The notes under the pieces are model-generated. The model was not told where the DNA came from, searched no databases, and saw nothing but the letters and a program-made list of their open reading frames with translations. 51,178 bases of DNA from Fretibacterium sp. OH1220_COT-178 (lineage in GTDB: Bacteria > Synergistota > Synergistia > Synergistales > Aminobacteriaceae): the NCBI RefSeq assembly GCF_003860125.1, contig NZ_RQYL01000021.1, positions 1-51,178 on the forward strand, read 5' to 3'. Numbering within the stretch: the stretch's first letter is position 1; every line of letters begins with the position of its first letter. Below, one piece after another: positions 32,786 through 41,990 of the stretch. Position numbers and translations under genes: made by a program.

Positions 32786-33850
32786 CTACGCGATCGTGAC
32801 CTCCTTGGTCAGATACACGTCCTGCACGGCGTTGATGATCTGGACGCCCTCCTTCATCGGGCGCTGGAAAGCCTTGCGGCCCAGGATCAGCCCCATGCCG
32901 CCCGCGCGCTTGTTGACCACCGCGGTGCGCACGGCCTCCGCCATGTCGGTCTCGCCGCCCGACGCCCCGCCGGAGTTGATCAGTCCCGCCCGGCCGGCGT
33001 AGCAGCTCAGAACCTGATAGCGCGTCAGGTCGATGGGGTGGTCCGTCGTCAGCTTCTCGTAGACGAGCTTCGAGGTCTTCCCGAAGGACAGCGTCGTGTA
33101 GCCGCCGTTGTTCTCGGGCAGCTTCTGCTTGATGATGTCCGCCTCGATCGTGACGCCCAGGTGGTTGGCCTGGCCCGTCAGGTCCGCGGAGACGTGGAAA
33201 TCCTTCTCCTTGGTCTTGAACGCGGAGTTGCGCAGGTAACACCAGAGGATGGTCGCCATCCCCAGCTCGTGGGCATGGTGGAACGCCTCGGAGACCTCCT
33301 GGATCTGGCGCGTGGACTCGTCGCTGCCGAAGTAGATCGTCGCGCCCACGGCGACGGCGCCCATGTTCCAGGCCTGCTCCACGGACGCGAACGGAACCTG
33401 GTCCGCCTTGTTGGGATAGGAGAGCAGCTCGTTGTGGTTGAGCTTCAGAACGAACGGGATCTTGTGCGCGTAGCGGCGCGCGACCGCCCCCAGAACGCCC
33501 AGCGTGCTGGCCACGGCGCTGCACCCCGCCTCGATGGCGAGCTTCACGATGTTCTCGGGGTCGAAGTAGATCGGGTTCGGGGCGAACGAGGCCCCTGCGG
33601 AGTGCTCGATCCCCTGATCCACGGGCAGGATGGAGATGTACCCCGTGTTCGCCAGACGCCCATGCCCAAACAGCGCCTGCAGCGAGCGCAGGACGGGGAC
33701 CGGACGGTCCGAGACCGACCAGACGCGGTCCACGAAGTCAGGCCCCGGAAGGGACAACATCCCGGCGTCCACCGTCTTGCACGCGTGCCCCAGCAGAAAC
33801 TCCGCGTCCTTGCCCAAAAGCTTTTCGATCTTTTCCATTTCCCTGCTCAT
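32786..33850 (-). CDS. fbaB: Class I fructose-bisphosphate aldolase (FbaB/DhnA type)
   Basis: The 354-residue protein is a DhnA-type class I aldolase, which forms a Schiff base with fructose-1,6-bisphosphate and splits it to DHAP and glyceraldehyde-3-phosphate. Landmarks are [15 protein letters not shown], the lysine-rich strand [15 protein letters not shown], and the phosphate-binding [17 protein letters not shown] and [19 protein letters not shown] 33850 follows GGAGG. It stands alone on the minus strand. A metal-dependent class II enzyme is ruled out by the absence of its motifs. Confidence 0.92.
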   Translation of the reverse strand: MSREMEKIEKLLGKDAEFLLGHACKTVDAGMLSLPGPDFVDRVWSVSDRPVPVLRSLQALFGHGRLANTGYISILPVDQGIEHSAGASFAPNPIYFDPENIVKLAIEAGCSAVASTLGVLGAVARRYAHKIPFVLKLNHNELLSYPNKADQVPFASVEQAWNMGAVAVGATIYFGSDESTRQIQEVSEAFHHAHELGMATILWCYLRNSAFKTKEKDFHVSADLTGQANHLGVTIEADIIKQKLPENNGGYTTLSFGKTSKLVYEKLTTDHPIDLTRYQVLSCYAGRAGLINSGGASGGETDMAEAVRTAVVNKRAGGMGLILGRKAFQRPMKEGVQIINAVQDVYLTKEVTIA

Positions 33851-33977
33851 AACCCTACCTCCTTCGAAACAAGCCCGATCTTCTCTCCCCGGAGGAGCAA
33901 AGCGCCCTTCCGAAGGAGCGTCCCGTCACGACTCCATCCCGAAGATACCACATTATCCGGATGGCGTCATGCCGCAA

Positions 33978-34496
33978 TCACATGAAAGTCCTGCGCGCCT
34001 CGATCAGGATCAGGACCCCTGAGACCACCAGGGTGCTCCCCATCATGAGGGCGACGGACACGCCGCCCACGAAGGGGGAGGCGGCCATGGCGAAGGCGCA
34101 GAGCACCAGAAGCAGGCCGTTCAGGAGCATCCACCACCATCTCCTGAGCCCCAGGGACCGGAGCCGGAAGGAGGTCGCGACGCGGACCAGGCCGGTGAAG
34201 CAGAGCCAGGCGGCCACGAGCATGGGGATCATAAAGGCGGTGAGCCCGATGCGCGTCAGCATCACGACGCCGATCACCAGGTCCAGCAGCCCCTGGAGCA
34301 TCATCCAGCGCGGACACATGGGGTCCCCGCGCAGGGAGAAACAGGGGACCAGGTGGTTGAGCCCCGCGACGACGAAGCCGATCCCCAGGAAAAAAGCCAG
34401 AGACATCAGAGCCTCCACGGGATAGGTCATCGCCCAGAGCCCCAGCACGACAAGGAGCCCGCCGGTGAAGTAGAGCGTCCAGCGCATCGTCTTCAT
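33978..34496 (-). CDS. HdeD-like membrane protein (DUF308)
   Basis: The 172-residue protein has about six hydrophobic helices in three pairs and follows the HdeD/DUF308 layout: an early LYFTGGLLVVLGLWAM segment, then QGLLDLVIGVVMLT and a late LIEARR. E. coli HdeD is linked to acid resistance; the molecular function is unknown. I use ATG 34496 (MKTMRW); a GTG six codons upstream is possible, and neither ribosome site is strong. It diverges from the orphan transporter at 34708. Confidence 0.75.
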   Translation of the reverse strand: MKTMRWTLYFTGGLLVVLGLWAMTYPVEALMSLAFFLGIGFVVAGLNHLVPCFSLRGDPMCPRWMMLQGLLDLVIGVVMLTRIGLTAFMIPMLVAAWLCFTGLVRVATSFRLRSLGLRRWWWMLLNGLLLVLCAFAMAASPFVGGVSVALMMGSTLVVSGVLILIEARRTFM

Positions 34497-34707
34497 GGAG
34501 TCCAAATTCCCCACATCCTCTCGTTCGGTTTGCGGCCCCCTCCGCGCCTCGGGAACCCCGGCCGGAAAAGCCGCATTTCTATTCTACACTCCCCGCCCGC
34601 CGGTGCCGCGAATGGAGAGAGAAAATCCGCCGTTCTCCGCATGACATGCGCTATAATCTTGCCGTGCCGCCGCACTTCGGCAAATTCGTTCGAGAGGGGT
34701 TTTGTGC

Positions 34708-35922
34708 ATGTCGGTGATCATGAGCTTCTTCGTCGTGCTCCTCATCCTGGCCATCGGAGACATCGTCTCCACGAAAACGAAGGCCTTCGTCCCGTCCGTC
34801 TTCGTCGCCGCTCTGCTGTTCGTCCTGGGGTTCTGGTACGGCTGGTTCCCGCTGGACGTCGTGGAGAAGGCGGGCATGACCGGACCCATCGTCTCGATAT
34901 CCATGTACGTGATCATCGTCCACATGGGCACGCTGATGAGCATCCGCGAGCTCTGCGCCGAGTGGAAGACCATCGCCATCGCCGCAGCCGCCCTGGCCGG
35001 CATGGTGGGCATCCTCGTCACGGTGGGGCGTATGCTCATCGGCTGGGACGCCGTCGCCATCGGCACGCCGCCCCTCTCCGGAGGACTGGTCGCCGCGATC
35101 ATGATGGCCGAGGCCGCCACCAAGAAGGGGCTGCCGGCTCTCGCGGTGCTGGGGACCGTCATCTACGTCGTCCAGGGCTTCGTCGGCTATCCTCTGACCG
35201 CGCTCTGCCTGAAGTTCGAGGGCAAACGCCTGCTCCACCTCCGAAAGACCGACCCCGAGGCGCTGCCCCACGCGACCGCATCCGCCGGCGCGACGCAGCG
35301 CAAGGGCCTTCTGCCCCCGCTGCCCGACAAGTATCAGACGACCTTCACGCACCTGGCGACGATCGCCCTGGTGGCGTGCGTCTCCGACTACGCCGCGGCC
35401 GCCTTCAAAAGCTGGCTGATCGGCATGAACCCCGCTTACGGGGCCTACGCGCTGCACCCGCTGGTGGTCTGCCTGATCTTCGGCGCAATCGCCGCGGAAC
35501 TGGGGATCGTCGAGCGCCGTCCGTTGATCAAGGCAGGGTCCTTCGGCTTCATGCTGACGGCGATCATGGGCTTCATCATGGGCATGCTGAACAAGGCCAC
35601 GCCCGAGATGATGACCGAGATCCTGTTCCCTCTGGCCGTCGTCGTGGTCGTCGGAGTCTCGGGCCTCCTGATCGGCGCGTTCCTGATGGGCAAGCTGCTG
35701 GGCTACACCGGCCCGATGGCCATGGCGCTCTCCCTCACCGCGCTCTACGGCTTCCCGCCCAACTACATCCTGACGGACGAGGCCTCGAAGGCCCTGGCGG
35801 AGAACAAGGAGGAGTACGACTTCCTAATGGACCAGATGCTGCCCAAGATGCTGGTGGGCGGGTTCGTCACGGTGACGATCACCTCCGTCATCCTGGCCGG
35901 GATCTTCATCAATTTGTTGTAG
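34708..35922 (+). CDS. Unassigned multi-pass transporter-like membrane protein
   Basis: The 404-residue protein has 10-12 hydrophobic segments with two similar halves: a GTPPLSGGLVAAIMMAEAA loop near residue 120 and a C-terminal MGKLLGYTGPMAMALSLTALYG segment. The overall shape recalls Na+-coupled carboxylate or glutamate symporters (GltS/CitS-like inverted repeats), but I do not recognise the family and make no substrate claim. ATG 34708 follows GAGAGGGG. It is followed by a 23-bp stem hairpin at 35936-35984. It lies immediately left of the acquired nan island. Confidence 0.6.
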   Translation: MSVIMSFFVVLLILAIGDIVSTKTKAFVPSVFVAALLFVLGFWYGWFPLDVVEKAGMTGPIVSISMYVIIVHMGTLMSIRELCAEWKTIAIAAAALAGMVGILVTVGRMLIGWDAVAIGTPPLSGGLVAAIMMAEAATKKGLPALAVLGTVIYVVQGFVGYPLTALCLKFEGKRLLHLRKTDPEALPHATASAGATQRKGLLPPLPDKYQTTFTHLATIALVACVSDYAAAAFKSWLIGMNPAYGAYALHPLVVCLIFGAIAAELGIVERRPLIKAGSFGFMLTAIMGFIMGMLNKATPEMMTEILFPLAVVVVVGVSGLLIGAFLMGKLLGYTGPMAMALSLTALYGFPPNYILTDEASKALAENKEEYDFLMDQMLPKMLVGGFVTVTITSVILAGIFINLL

Positions 35923-35935
35923 CTCCAAGCTTCCG

Positions 35936-35984
35936 CACATGAAAACGGGCCTCACGCTTCCAGCGTGGGGCCCGTTTTCATGTG
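35936..35984. terminator. Long-stem terminator after the orphan transporter
   Basis: A 23-bp stem (35936-35958 with 35962-35984, one G-T pair) closes a 3-nt loop. Symmetrical A and T tracts inside the arms could let it work in both directions. It marks the left edge of the low-GC island. Confidence 0.8.
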
Positions 35985-36299
35985 CTTCGCATAACAAAAA
36001 ACACTAAAAAATCAAAATTAAAACCATACAGAATTAACCATCGAATTGTTTTCCTTTCCTTACTTCTTACTGATGTGATACTTGGTTTCATGTCACGCTG
36101 AAGGTTCCTCAACCTGACTGTTTCAGGAGAAACCAAAAAAACTTGTCTGAAATTATCTTCAAACATCTTGACTATTTATTTTAAAAAGTGCATTATGCTT
36201 AAAGCCTTACCTGTTAAAAACATGTCGAGCCATTCACGGTCATGTTTTAGGCAACCTAAAACTTGTCTGTTTTTTGGGGGGGTGAAGGAGGGCATTCGC
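35985..36299. promoter_or_regulatory. AT-rich leader of the nan-island regulator with nested hairpin and direct repeats
   Basis: This stretch holds no gene. TTGGTTTC (36082-36089) pairs with GAAACCAA (36129-36136), and CTGAA (36098-36102) pairs with TTCAG (36122-36126) inside it. At the tip, GGTT (36103-36106) and AACC (36111-36114) can close a loop over CCTC (36107-36110). AAAACTTGTCTG occurs twice (36138-36149 and 36258-36269). A TTGACT at 36168-36173 with CATTAT 17 bp on is a candidate promoter. These are plausible operators or an attenuating structure for the island. Confidence 0.45.
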
Positions 36300-37388
36300 T
36301 TGAGCAAATATCGATCTTTTAAAGAAAAGATTCTGCTTGAGATGAGCAACCTACAGGCATACACAAAAATGCCTTCACGCCCTGCGCTCAGCCGAAAATA
36401 CAATCTTTCCCGTGCAACTGTAGATAAGGCTTTTCGAGAACTCGTTGCCGATGGCCTCCTCTATACGGTCAAAGGAAGCGGTACTTTTATTGCTCCTGAT
36501 GCCTCTGGCGGCAAGCTAAGCAATAAAGGGGGGGTTGCTAACTGGGGAGTAATCGTTCCCAATATCATGTATGACATCTGTCCCGTTTTTCTGCGCGGTA
36601 TTGAAGATTACACGCAGCAATACGATATCAACATCATCATTTGCAATACGGACAACGATGTCCTCAAAGAACGGGACCACCTGATGCGTTTGGCAAGATC
36701 AGGCATCGCAGGGGTGATTATTATCCCTGCAATTTCAGGACTCAATGAGCCCTCTGGCTTTCAGGAGCTCAAAACCCGGCGGATTCCCTTCGTCTTCTGC
36801 AATCGCGGGCTGGACTCGATGGGAGAGACGCCTTTGATCACCTCCAATGACTTTTATGGTGGGTATATCGCCACTAAGCATCTTATTGAAAGAGGTTATC
36901 GCAACATCGGTTTTATTTCCCGATACCGTTACCGCACCAGCATGAATCGCTTTTACGGCTACGCAGCCGCCCTGCAGGAATCCTGCTTGCCGATCAATCG
37001 TTCCATCATCAGCACACAGAACAATGGGACGGATAGCACTCTTATGGATATTATCGTCAAGATGCTCACAGCCGATGAGCCGCCGGATGCTTTTTTCTGC
37101 CATAACGATGAAATTGCCTGTTGCACCTATAATGCAGTGCTTGCCGTCGGCAAAAGGGTCTCGAAAGATGTGGGCATTGTCGGATACGACAACACAACCG
37201 TTTGCGAGACATTGGACACAAAACTTACCTCGGTCTCGTTTAAAAGCTATGAAATTGGCAGTAAAGCAGCACAGATTTTACAAAATATGATCCTTGGGCG
37301 GCCACTTGCCGGCGCGAATGTTTTTATGTTCCAACCGGAGTTGGTCGATCGGTCCAGTAGTTTGGGGCCAGGCACCCTTCCCGTCTGA
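36300..37388 (+). CDS. GntR-type regulator with LacI/periplasmic-binding effector domain
   Basis: The 362-residue protein has an N-terminal GntR winged helix (about residues 1-67: LSRKYNLSRATVDKAFRELV and the GSGTFIAP wing end) joined to a LacI/GalR-like sugar-binding domain (GVIVPNIMYDICPVFLRGI, AGVIIIPAIS, FCNRGLDSM, GIVGYDNTTVCETLDTKLT). This is the AraR-type fusion. The start is TTG 36300, 7 nt after AAGGAGGG; the frame extends upstream without a site. It is the first gene of the low-GC island and probably represses the transporter and nan genes in response to a sugar or amino sugar. Confidence 0.85.
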   Translation: MSKYRSFKEKILLEMSNLQAYTKMPSRPALSRKYNLSRATVDKAFRELVADGLLYTVKGSGTFIAPDASGGKLSNKGGVANWGVIVPNIMYDICPVFLRGIEDYTQQYDINIIICNTDNDVLKERDHLMRLARSGIAGVIIIPAISGLNEPSGFQELKTRRIPFVFCNRGLDSMGETPLITSNDFYGGYIATKHLIERGYRNIGFISRYRYRTSMNRFYGYAAALQESCLPINRSIISTQNNGTDSTLMDIIVKMLTADEPPDAFFCHNDEIACCTYNAVLAVGKRVSKDVGIVGYDNTTVCETLDTKLTSVSFKSYEIGSKAAQILQNMILGRPLAGANVFMFQPELVDRSSSLGPGTLPV

Positions 37389-37453
37389 CGGCGTAATTTG
37401 CGTTGGCGTGTGTAGGCTTATTATGGCGATGTTATGACAAGGAGGCGTTCGGA

Positions 37454-38284
37454 ATGAAAAAAGTGCTGGTTCTTATCCTGATTGTCGTTTTTGCATTTGT
37501 GCTTGGGAACGGCAACGAGCAGTTCGCCAATAAGGCTTTTGCCGATACTCCGTCGAGCAACCTGACAAAAGTGCTTGAAAAAGGTGTTCTTGTCGTGGGC
37601 TGCTCCCCTGTCATCGAAGGCGTTTGCTTTCAGGATCCTCAGTCCGGTGAGTTCATTGGAATGATCCCCGATCTGATCAACGGCTACGCAAACTCGCTGG
37701 GCATCAAAATTCGCTGGGAACCACTGGAATGGTCGACATTGATCGCTGCGGCCAACACTGGTAAAGTGGATATGATCGCCGCTCATATGACGATGACGAT
37801 TCAGCGCACCGCAAACATAACCTTCTCCGCTCCATGGATCACAGACTGTTCCATGGCTTGCGTTCGTACCGATTCTCCATTCAAAACCCTGGCGGACTTG
37901 AACCATCCCGACGTGAAAATCGGATCCGGAGAAGGCAGCTCCTACAACGAGCTCATTCCGCAGCTCTTCCCCAAGGCCCAGCTCGTCATCCTTCCCACCA
38001 CGGCCTGGCAGGACGCGCTCAAGACGGGGCGTATCGACGCGATGTACGACGACAGCATCTCTTTTCCCGGCCCTATCGCCCGCAGTAAGGGAAAGCTGCG
38101 CCTGATCAACGAACGCCAAGGAGCATTTCTGTATGGCTTTGGCGTTCCGCTTGGTGACACCATCTTTAAGGATTCCCTGGACGTATACCTGGCTACCATC
38201 AAAACTGACGGGACCTATGGCAACATCTACAAAAAATGGTTTGGTCTCGATTGGAGCCCCAATGCCTATGGATCCAGCTTTTAG
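37454..38284 (+). CDS. Polar amino acid-type ABC binding protein (SBP family 3)
   Basis: The 276-residue protein has a signal peptide (about residues 1-30) and the SBP_bac_3 fold. The carboxylate-binding arginine is R118 in MTIQRTANITFSAPW, the anion loop is GSGEGSS (157-163), and the acidic residue that meets the alpha-amino group is in GRIDAMYDD (D199 or D200). Keeping both residues suggests an amino acid ligand, or at least one with an alpha-amino-acid end. ATG 37454 follows AAGGAGG. It is followed by two permeases and an ATPase of the same family, then an aminotransferase and nan genes. Confidence 0.85.
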   Translation: MKKVLVLILIVVFAFVLGNGNEQFANKAFADTPSSNLTKVLEKGVLVVGCSPVIEGVCFQDPQSGEFIGMIPDLINGYANSLGIKIRWEPLEWSTLIAAANTGKVDMIAAHMTMTIQRTANITFSAPWITDCSMACVRTDSPFKTLADLNHPDVKIGSGEGSSYNELIPQLFPKAQLVILPTTAWQDALKTGRIDAMYDDSISFPGPIARSKGKLRLINERQGAFLYGFGVPLGDTIFKDSLDVYLATIKTDGTYGNIYKKWFGLDWSPNAYGSSF

Positions 38285-38380
38285 CTCATTCGGGCTGAGG
38301 TCAAATTTTTGCAGGCCTTTCAAGCCCTCACCCCCTCGATAACTCGGAGCTATAGCCGCTTGGGGAATCCAGGGCAATCC

Positions 38381-38423
38381 CTGCCCTCAGGCCGAACCTG
38401 AGGGCAGCGGAATGCTTTTTTTT
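38381..38423 (+). terminator. Attenuator-like hairpin after the binding-protein gene
   Basis: CTGCCCTCAGG (38381-38391) pairs perfectly with CCTGAGGGCAG (38397-38407). Eight T follow, but 8 nt away (38416-38423). It lies between the receptor and permease genes, as in the TRAP operon, and may leave the receptor in excess. Confidence 0.6.
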
Positions 38424-38690
38424 CGCGCAAGGCAAAACGGCACGAGGTCCACGGATACATTGCCGCTTGCAGCGTGATTGACGCCAATGAGACCGCCGTC
38501 CCGGGGAAAGCGTGTATCGAGGCCGACGAATGGATGGGGAAACGATCTCTACGATCGAGCTCGTGTCGGGACGGAGGAACATCCTTTTGGCTTGGTGGCC
38601 GATCTCCGGATGGTCAATGTCGTATTTCAAGGTCACCTTATCTTCGGCGTTTGGCCGACAGGTAAGCTATCCTGCTCGGGGAGGAAAAAC
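38424..38690 (+). pseudogene. Probable gene remnant with frameshift between receptor and permease genes
   Basis: About 270 bp with coding-like third positions but no intact frame. One frame encodes HEVHGYIAACSVIDANETAV and on to a Glu-Ala-Asp-Glu-Trp-Met-Gly segment; near 38540 the reading shifts to YDRARVGTEEHPFGLVADL and ends near the permease. Joined, the two pieces look like one protein fragment. I do not recognise the family. It interrupts an otherwise compact operon. Ordinary non-coding DNA remains possible. Confidence 0.4.
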
Positions 38691-38696
38691 GCTTCG

Positions 38697-39362
38697 ATGT
38701 CGTTCAAACTTTACGTTTTGGAAGCAACACTCCCACAGTTCATAGCCGGTACACTGGTTACGCTGCAATACACACTCGTTGCAGTCGTCCTCGCCATCAT
38801 ATGGGGAATCCTGATTGGCTCGCTCACCTACAAACGGATTCCTGTCCTGAGCCGCCTCTGTCGCTGGTATGTGACATTCTTTCGTGAAACACCACTCCTG
38901 GTGCAAATATACGTCATTTTTTACGGGCTTCCCCAGTTGAACCTGCTGCTCTCGGCCGCGACCTGCGGCGTCATGGCGCTTGTACTCAATGACGGAGCGT
39001 TTATCGCCGAAATCATCCGCGGCGGGCTGCAAAGCATTGAGACCGGGCAGTTGGATGCGGCCGCCAGCTTGGGGTTCAGCCCCTTGCAGACCTGGCAGTA
39101 CTTTCTTCTTCCTCAAGCCTGGAAAAAAGTGACCGAGTCGATCATCGGCATGATTTCCATCATCCTCAAAGACACATCTCTACTCGCCCTGATCACGATT
39201 GTCGAGCTGACCGCCGTGGCACAAAAGGTCAATGCGCAGCGTTTCGAACCGACCACAGCATTCCTCACGGCAGGAACTCTGTATTTATTGATGTTTCTTT
39301 GCCTCGAAGGGATCAAAAAGCTTGTCATGAGGAGGCGGCGGTATGAGCCTACAGGATCATGA
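38697..39362 (+). CDS. Polar amino acid ABC permease, first subunit
   Basis: The 221-residue permease belongs to the HisM/GlnP family. It has five predicted helices, the TLQYTLVAVVLAIIWG start, FFRETPLLVQIYVIFYGLP, and the ATPase-contact EAA loop at QLDAAASLGFSPLQTWQYF. It pairs with the following permease as a heterodimer. ATG 38697 follows GGGGAGG. The frame is open upstream into the remnant, but the ribosome site fixes the start. Its end overlaps the next gene by 20 nt. Confidence 0.88.
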   Translation: MSFKLYVLEATLPQFIAGTLVTLQYTLVAVVLAIIWGILIGSLTYKRIPVLSRLCRWYVTFFRETPLLVQIYVIFYGLPQLNLLLSAATCGVMALVLNDGAFIAEIIRGGLQSIETGQLDAAASLGFSPLQTWQYFLLPQAWKKVTESIIGMISIILKDTSLLALITIVELTAVAQKVNAQRFEPTTAFLTAGTLYLLMFLCLEGIKKLVMRRRRYEPTGS

Positions 39363-40002
39363 GACCGCAATTGTAGCCCTACTTCGCTTCGGCCTACCGC
39401 AAACGCTGAAGCTGATTGGCGTCTGTGTGATCCTTGCACTTGCCATCGGCATCGCCTTGGGGATCATCCGCAGTTTCCGCATTCCGGTCGTCGATCATAT
39501 TCTTGGGGCCTATGCCATGATTTGCCGCGGCGTTCCCGTCATGGTCATCCTTCTGTTCGTATATTCCTCTCTGTTCCTCGGCACTCCCTACTGGACCGCC
39601 GTAGCCACATTGACCTTCTCCGAAAGCGCCTATGTCATGGAGATCGTCAAAGGCGGGCTGTGGTCCATCGACAAGGGGCAATGGGAGGCCGCAGACTCTC
39701 TTGCATTGCCCAAAACCTATACCCTGTTTAAAATCATCATCCCGCAGGTGTTTCTGATTACCCTACCCGCCCTGTTCGGCCAACTCGTCCTGCTGGTCAA
39801 AGGAACGTCTGTCGCATCGACAGTAGGTGTCATCGAACTGACGAAGCAGGGACAATTTTTGCTTTCGAGCTACTCTCAACCCATCGTGATCTATGGCTAT
39901 GTGCTGCTTATCTTTTTTATCCTGTGTCATACGCTGACCTCGATCAGCGACAGGCTCGAAAAAAATATACGGCGCAAGATTCTTGGAGAAGGCCATGAAT
40001 GA
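39343..40002 (+). CDS. Polar amino acid ABC permease, second subunit
   Basis: The 219-residue permease has the same family pattern as its neighbour: RFGLPQTLKLIGVCVIL, ICRGVPVMVILLFVYSS, and the EAA loop at QWEAADSLALPKTYTLFKII. It would form the transmembrane heterodimer with the preceding subunit. The start at 39343 overlaps the end of that gene, and its own end overlaps the ATPase start by 8 nt. Confidence 0.88.
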   Translation: MSLQDHETAIVALLRFGLPQTLKLIGVCVILALAIGIALGIIRSFRIPVVDHILGAYAMICRGVPVMVILLFVYSSLFLGTPYWTAVATLTFSESAYVMEIVKGGLWSIDKGQWEAADSLALPKTYTLFKIIIPQVFLITLPALFGQLVLLVKGTSVASTVGVIELTKQGQFLLSSYSQPIVIYGYVLLIFFILCHTLTSISDRLEKNIRRKILGEGHE

Positions 40003-40741
40003 CAAAAACGGCAACGTGATCCTCAAACTGGAGCACCTGGTAAAAAAATTCGGCAACCACTTGGTTCTGGACGATGTTTCTCTTGATGTGTGCGAGCACG
40101 ACATCATCGTGCTGTGCGGACCCAGTGGAGGAGGCAAGAGCACACTGATCCGTACCATCAACGGGCTTGAAAACCTGGACAGCGGTTCCATTATCTATCG
40201 CGGTACCCCCGTTACGCCCAAGACCGTCCACAAAATACGGCGTCATATTGGCATGGTTTTTCAGCAATTCAATCTTTTTAAAAATTTAACGGTTCACGAT
40301 AACTTGGCCATTGCCCCGGTCAAGGTACTCAAACGGGACAAGAAAACCGTACGACAAAAAATGGAGGAGTATCTGGATATTTTCGGCATCGAAGATAAAA
40401 TCGGCCATTATCCTCATCAACTGTCCGGCGGACAGAAGCAACGCGTCGCCATTGTCCGTTCGCTGCTTATGGATCCGGACATCATGCTCTTCGACGAACC
40501 CACCAGCGCCCTTGACCCCGAGATGATCAAGGAAGTCCTCGACGCCATGCGTCGTCTCTCATCCATGGGGATGACCATGATCGTCGTCACGCACGAGATG
40601 GGCTTCGCCAAGGAAGTGGCCAATCGCGTGTGCTTCCTGGACAATGCCCGGATTCAGGTCAACGAGGAAACGGAGGTATTTTTCAACAACAGCACCAATC
40701 CCAGACTCCAACAATTCCTTTCAATGATCCTGGATCACTGA
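39995..40741 (+). CDS. Polar amino acid ABC ATPase (GlnQ/HisP type)
   Basis: The 248-residue ATPase has Walker A GPSGGGKSTL, Q-loop MVFQQFNLF, signature LSGGQKQRV, Walker B IMLFDEPTSALDP and H-loop VVTHEMGFA, all in the GlnQ arrangement. ATG 39995 overlaps the previous gene and follows GGAGAAGG. It completes the importer of the island; the aminotransferase gene follows after 52 bp. Confidence 0.92.
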   Translation: MNDKNGNVILKLEHLVKKFGNHLVLDDVSLDVCEHDIIVLCGPSGGGKSTLIRTINGLENLDSGSIIYRGTPVTPKTVHKIRRHIGMVFQQFNLFKNLTVHDNLAIAPVKVLKRDKKTVRQKMEEYLDIFGIEDKIGHYPHQLSGGQKQRVAIVRSLLMDPDIMLFDEPTSALDPEMIKEVLDAMRRLSSMGMTMIVVTHEMGFAKEVANRVCFLDNARIQVNEETEVFFNNSTNPRLQQFLSMILDH

Positions 40742-40793
40742 AAGGCACTGTCGATTCAAAAACCGTTTTCTCTCTGCCAAGGAGGAAATCACG

Positions 40794-41960
40794 ATGATTA
40801 CGAGCCCGCTGCTTACTGCAGATGTATTGACCAAGCCGATGATCAATGTCGTATCGTTTCTCAAGCGGATGCGCCTCGAAAGCGATTCGGAACTGATAGA
40901 CCTCTCGGTCGGCAATCCGGATCTGCCCCCCCATGCATCCGTCATCGACGAACTCATCAAGTGCTCCCAACGCGAGGATATCCATGGGTATGGCAACTTT
41001 GATGGTCAGCCGGTGCTGCTTGAAAATATTCAGCGTTATTACCGCAAGCGTTACCAAGCGGAAGTCGCGAAAAATCAGATTCATGTCATCCGAGGAGTGC
41101 GGAACCTGCTGTTTTCTATAGCCTATATCTTTGTGGCTCCGGGGGAAACCGTCCTCATCCCGAGCATCGGCTATCAATCCTATTACCTGGCCACCTTGTT
41201 CAATCATGCCGAACCCTACCTTGTTCCTATGCAGCCGGAAGCCAATTACGTTCCGGAAGTTTGGACGCTTCCCGAAGACGTGCTTGCACGCGCAAAACTT
41301 TTATACCTCAACTACCCCAACAATCCCACCGGGAGCCAGATCACCAGGGAACAGCTCACCCGTATCGTGGAGGTCTGTCGCAAGTACGGCATCCTGCTCT
41401 GTTACGACAACGCCTACAATGAAATCGTTTTTGACGGTCTTTCGCCTATCAGTCTTTTTGAAATCCCCGGTGCATGGGAAATCGGAATCGAGATCACGTC
41501 CATGTCCAAGCTGACGAGTCTTGCCGGCTGGCGTATCGCTTTTTGCGTCGCCAACGAATCCATCATCAACTATATCTGGAACTACAATGCTGTAACCGAC
41601 AGTGCCGTATACGACGGCTTTCAGATTGCCGGGGCAAAGGCCTTGGCCCACGTGATCGAGCATGACGACGGCAAGCGCCTTGCGTCCATCTATCGAAAGC
41701 GGCGCGACATCGTTATGTCAGGCTTTGATACTGCTGGCATCACCTACTACAAGCCTCAAGGCGGGTTTTATATGTGGTTGAATGTGCCGGAGGGGAAGAC
41801 CGATATGGATTTTGCCGCAGAGATCTGCCGCAAAGCCCAAGTGCTTTTGACCCCCGGCTCCTACTATGGAGAGAGCGGCGCTCATAATGTCCGCCTATCC
41901 CTCACCGCCAGCGAGGATCGGCTTCAGACCGCAGCGGATCGCATTGCCGGTTTGATTTAG
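40794..41960 (+). CDS. PLP-dependent aminotransferase (class I/II)
   Basis: The 388-residue fold-type I aminotransferase has the cofactor lysine at K239 in SMSKLTSLAGWR, the NYPNNPTG motif (173-180), the pyridine-binding Asp/Tyr pair in YDNAYNEIVF (D205, Y208) and the carboxylate-binding arginine near NVRLSLT. It most resembles the AspC/LL-diaminopimelate aminotransferase branch. It would convert an imported amino acid to a 2-keto acid, perhaps with pyruvate as acceptor. ATG 40794 follows AAGGAGG. Its place between an amino-acid importer and nanA is unusual for sialate operons. Confidence 0.88.
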   Translation: MITSPLLTADVLTKPMINVVSFLKRMRLESDSELIDLSVGNPDLPPHASVIDELIKCSQREDIHGYGNFDGQPVLLENIQRYYRKRYQAEVAKNQIHVIRGVRNLLFSIAYIFVAPGETVLIPSIGYQSYYLATLFNHAEPYLVPMQPEANYVPEVWTLPEDVLARAKLLYLNYPNNPTGSQITREQLTRIVEVCRKYGILLCYDNAYNEIVFDGLSPISLFEIPGAWEIGIEITSMSKLTSLAGWRIAFCVANESIINYIWNYNAVTDSAVYDGFQIAGAKALAHVIEHDDGKRLASIYRKRRDIVMSGFDTAGITYYKPQGGFYMWLNVPEGKTDMDFAAEICRKAQVLLTPGSYYGESGAHNVRLSLTASEDRLQTAADRIAGLI

Positions 41961-41990
41961 GGCGGATTTTTCAAGGGAGAACAATCCAAC

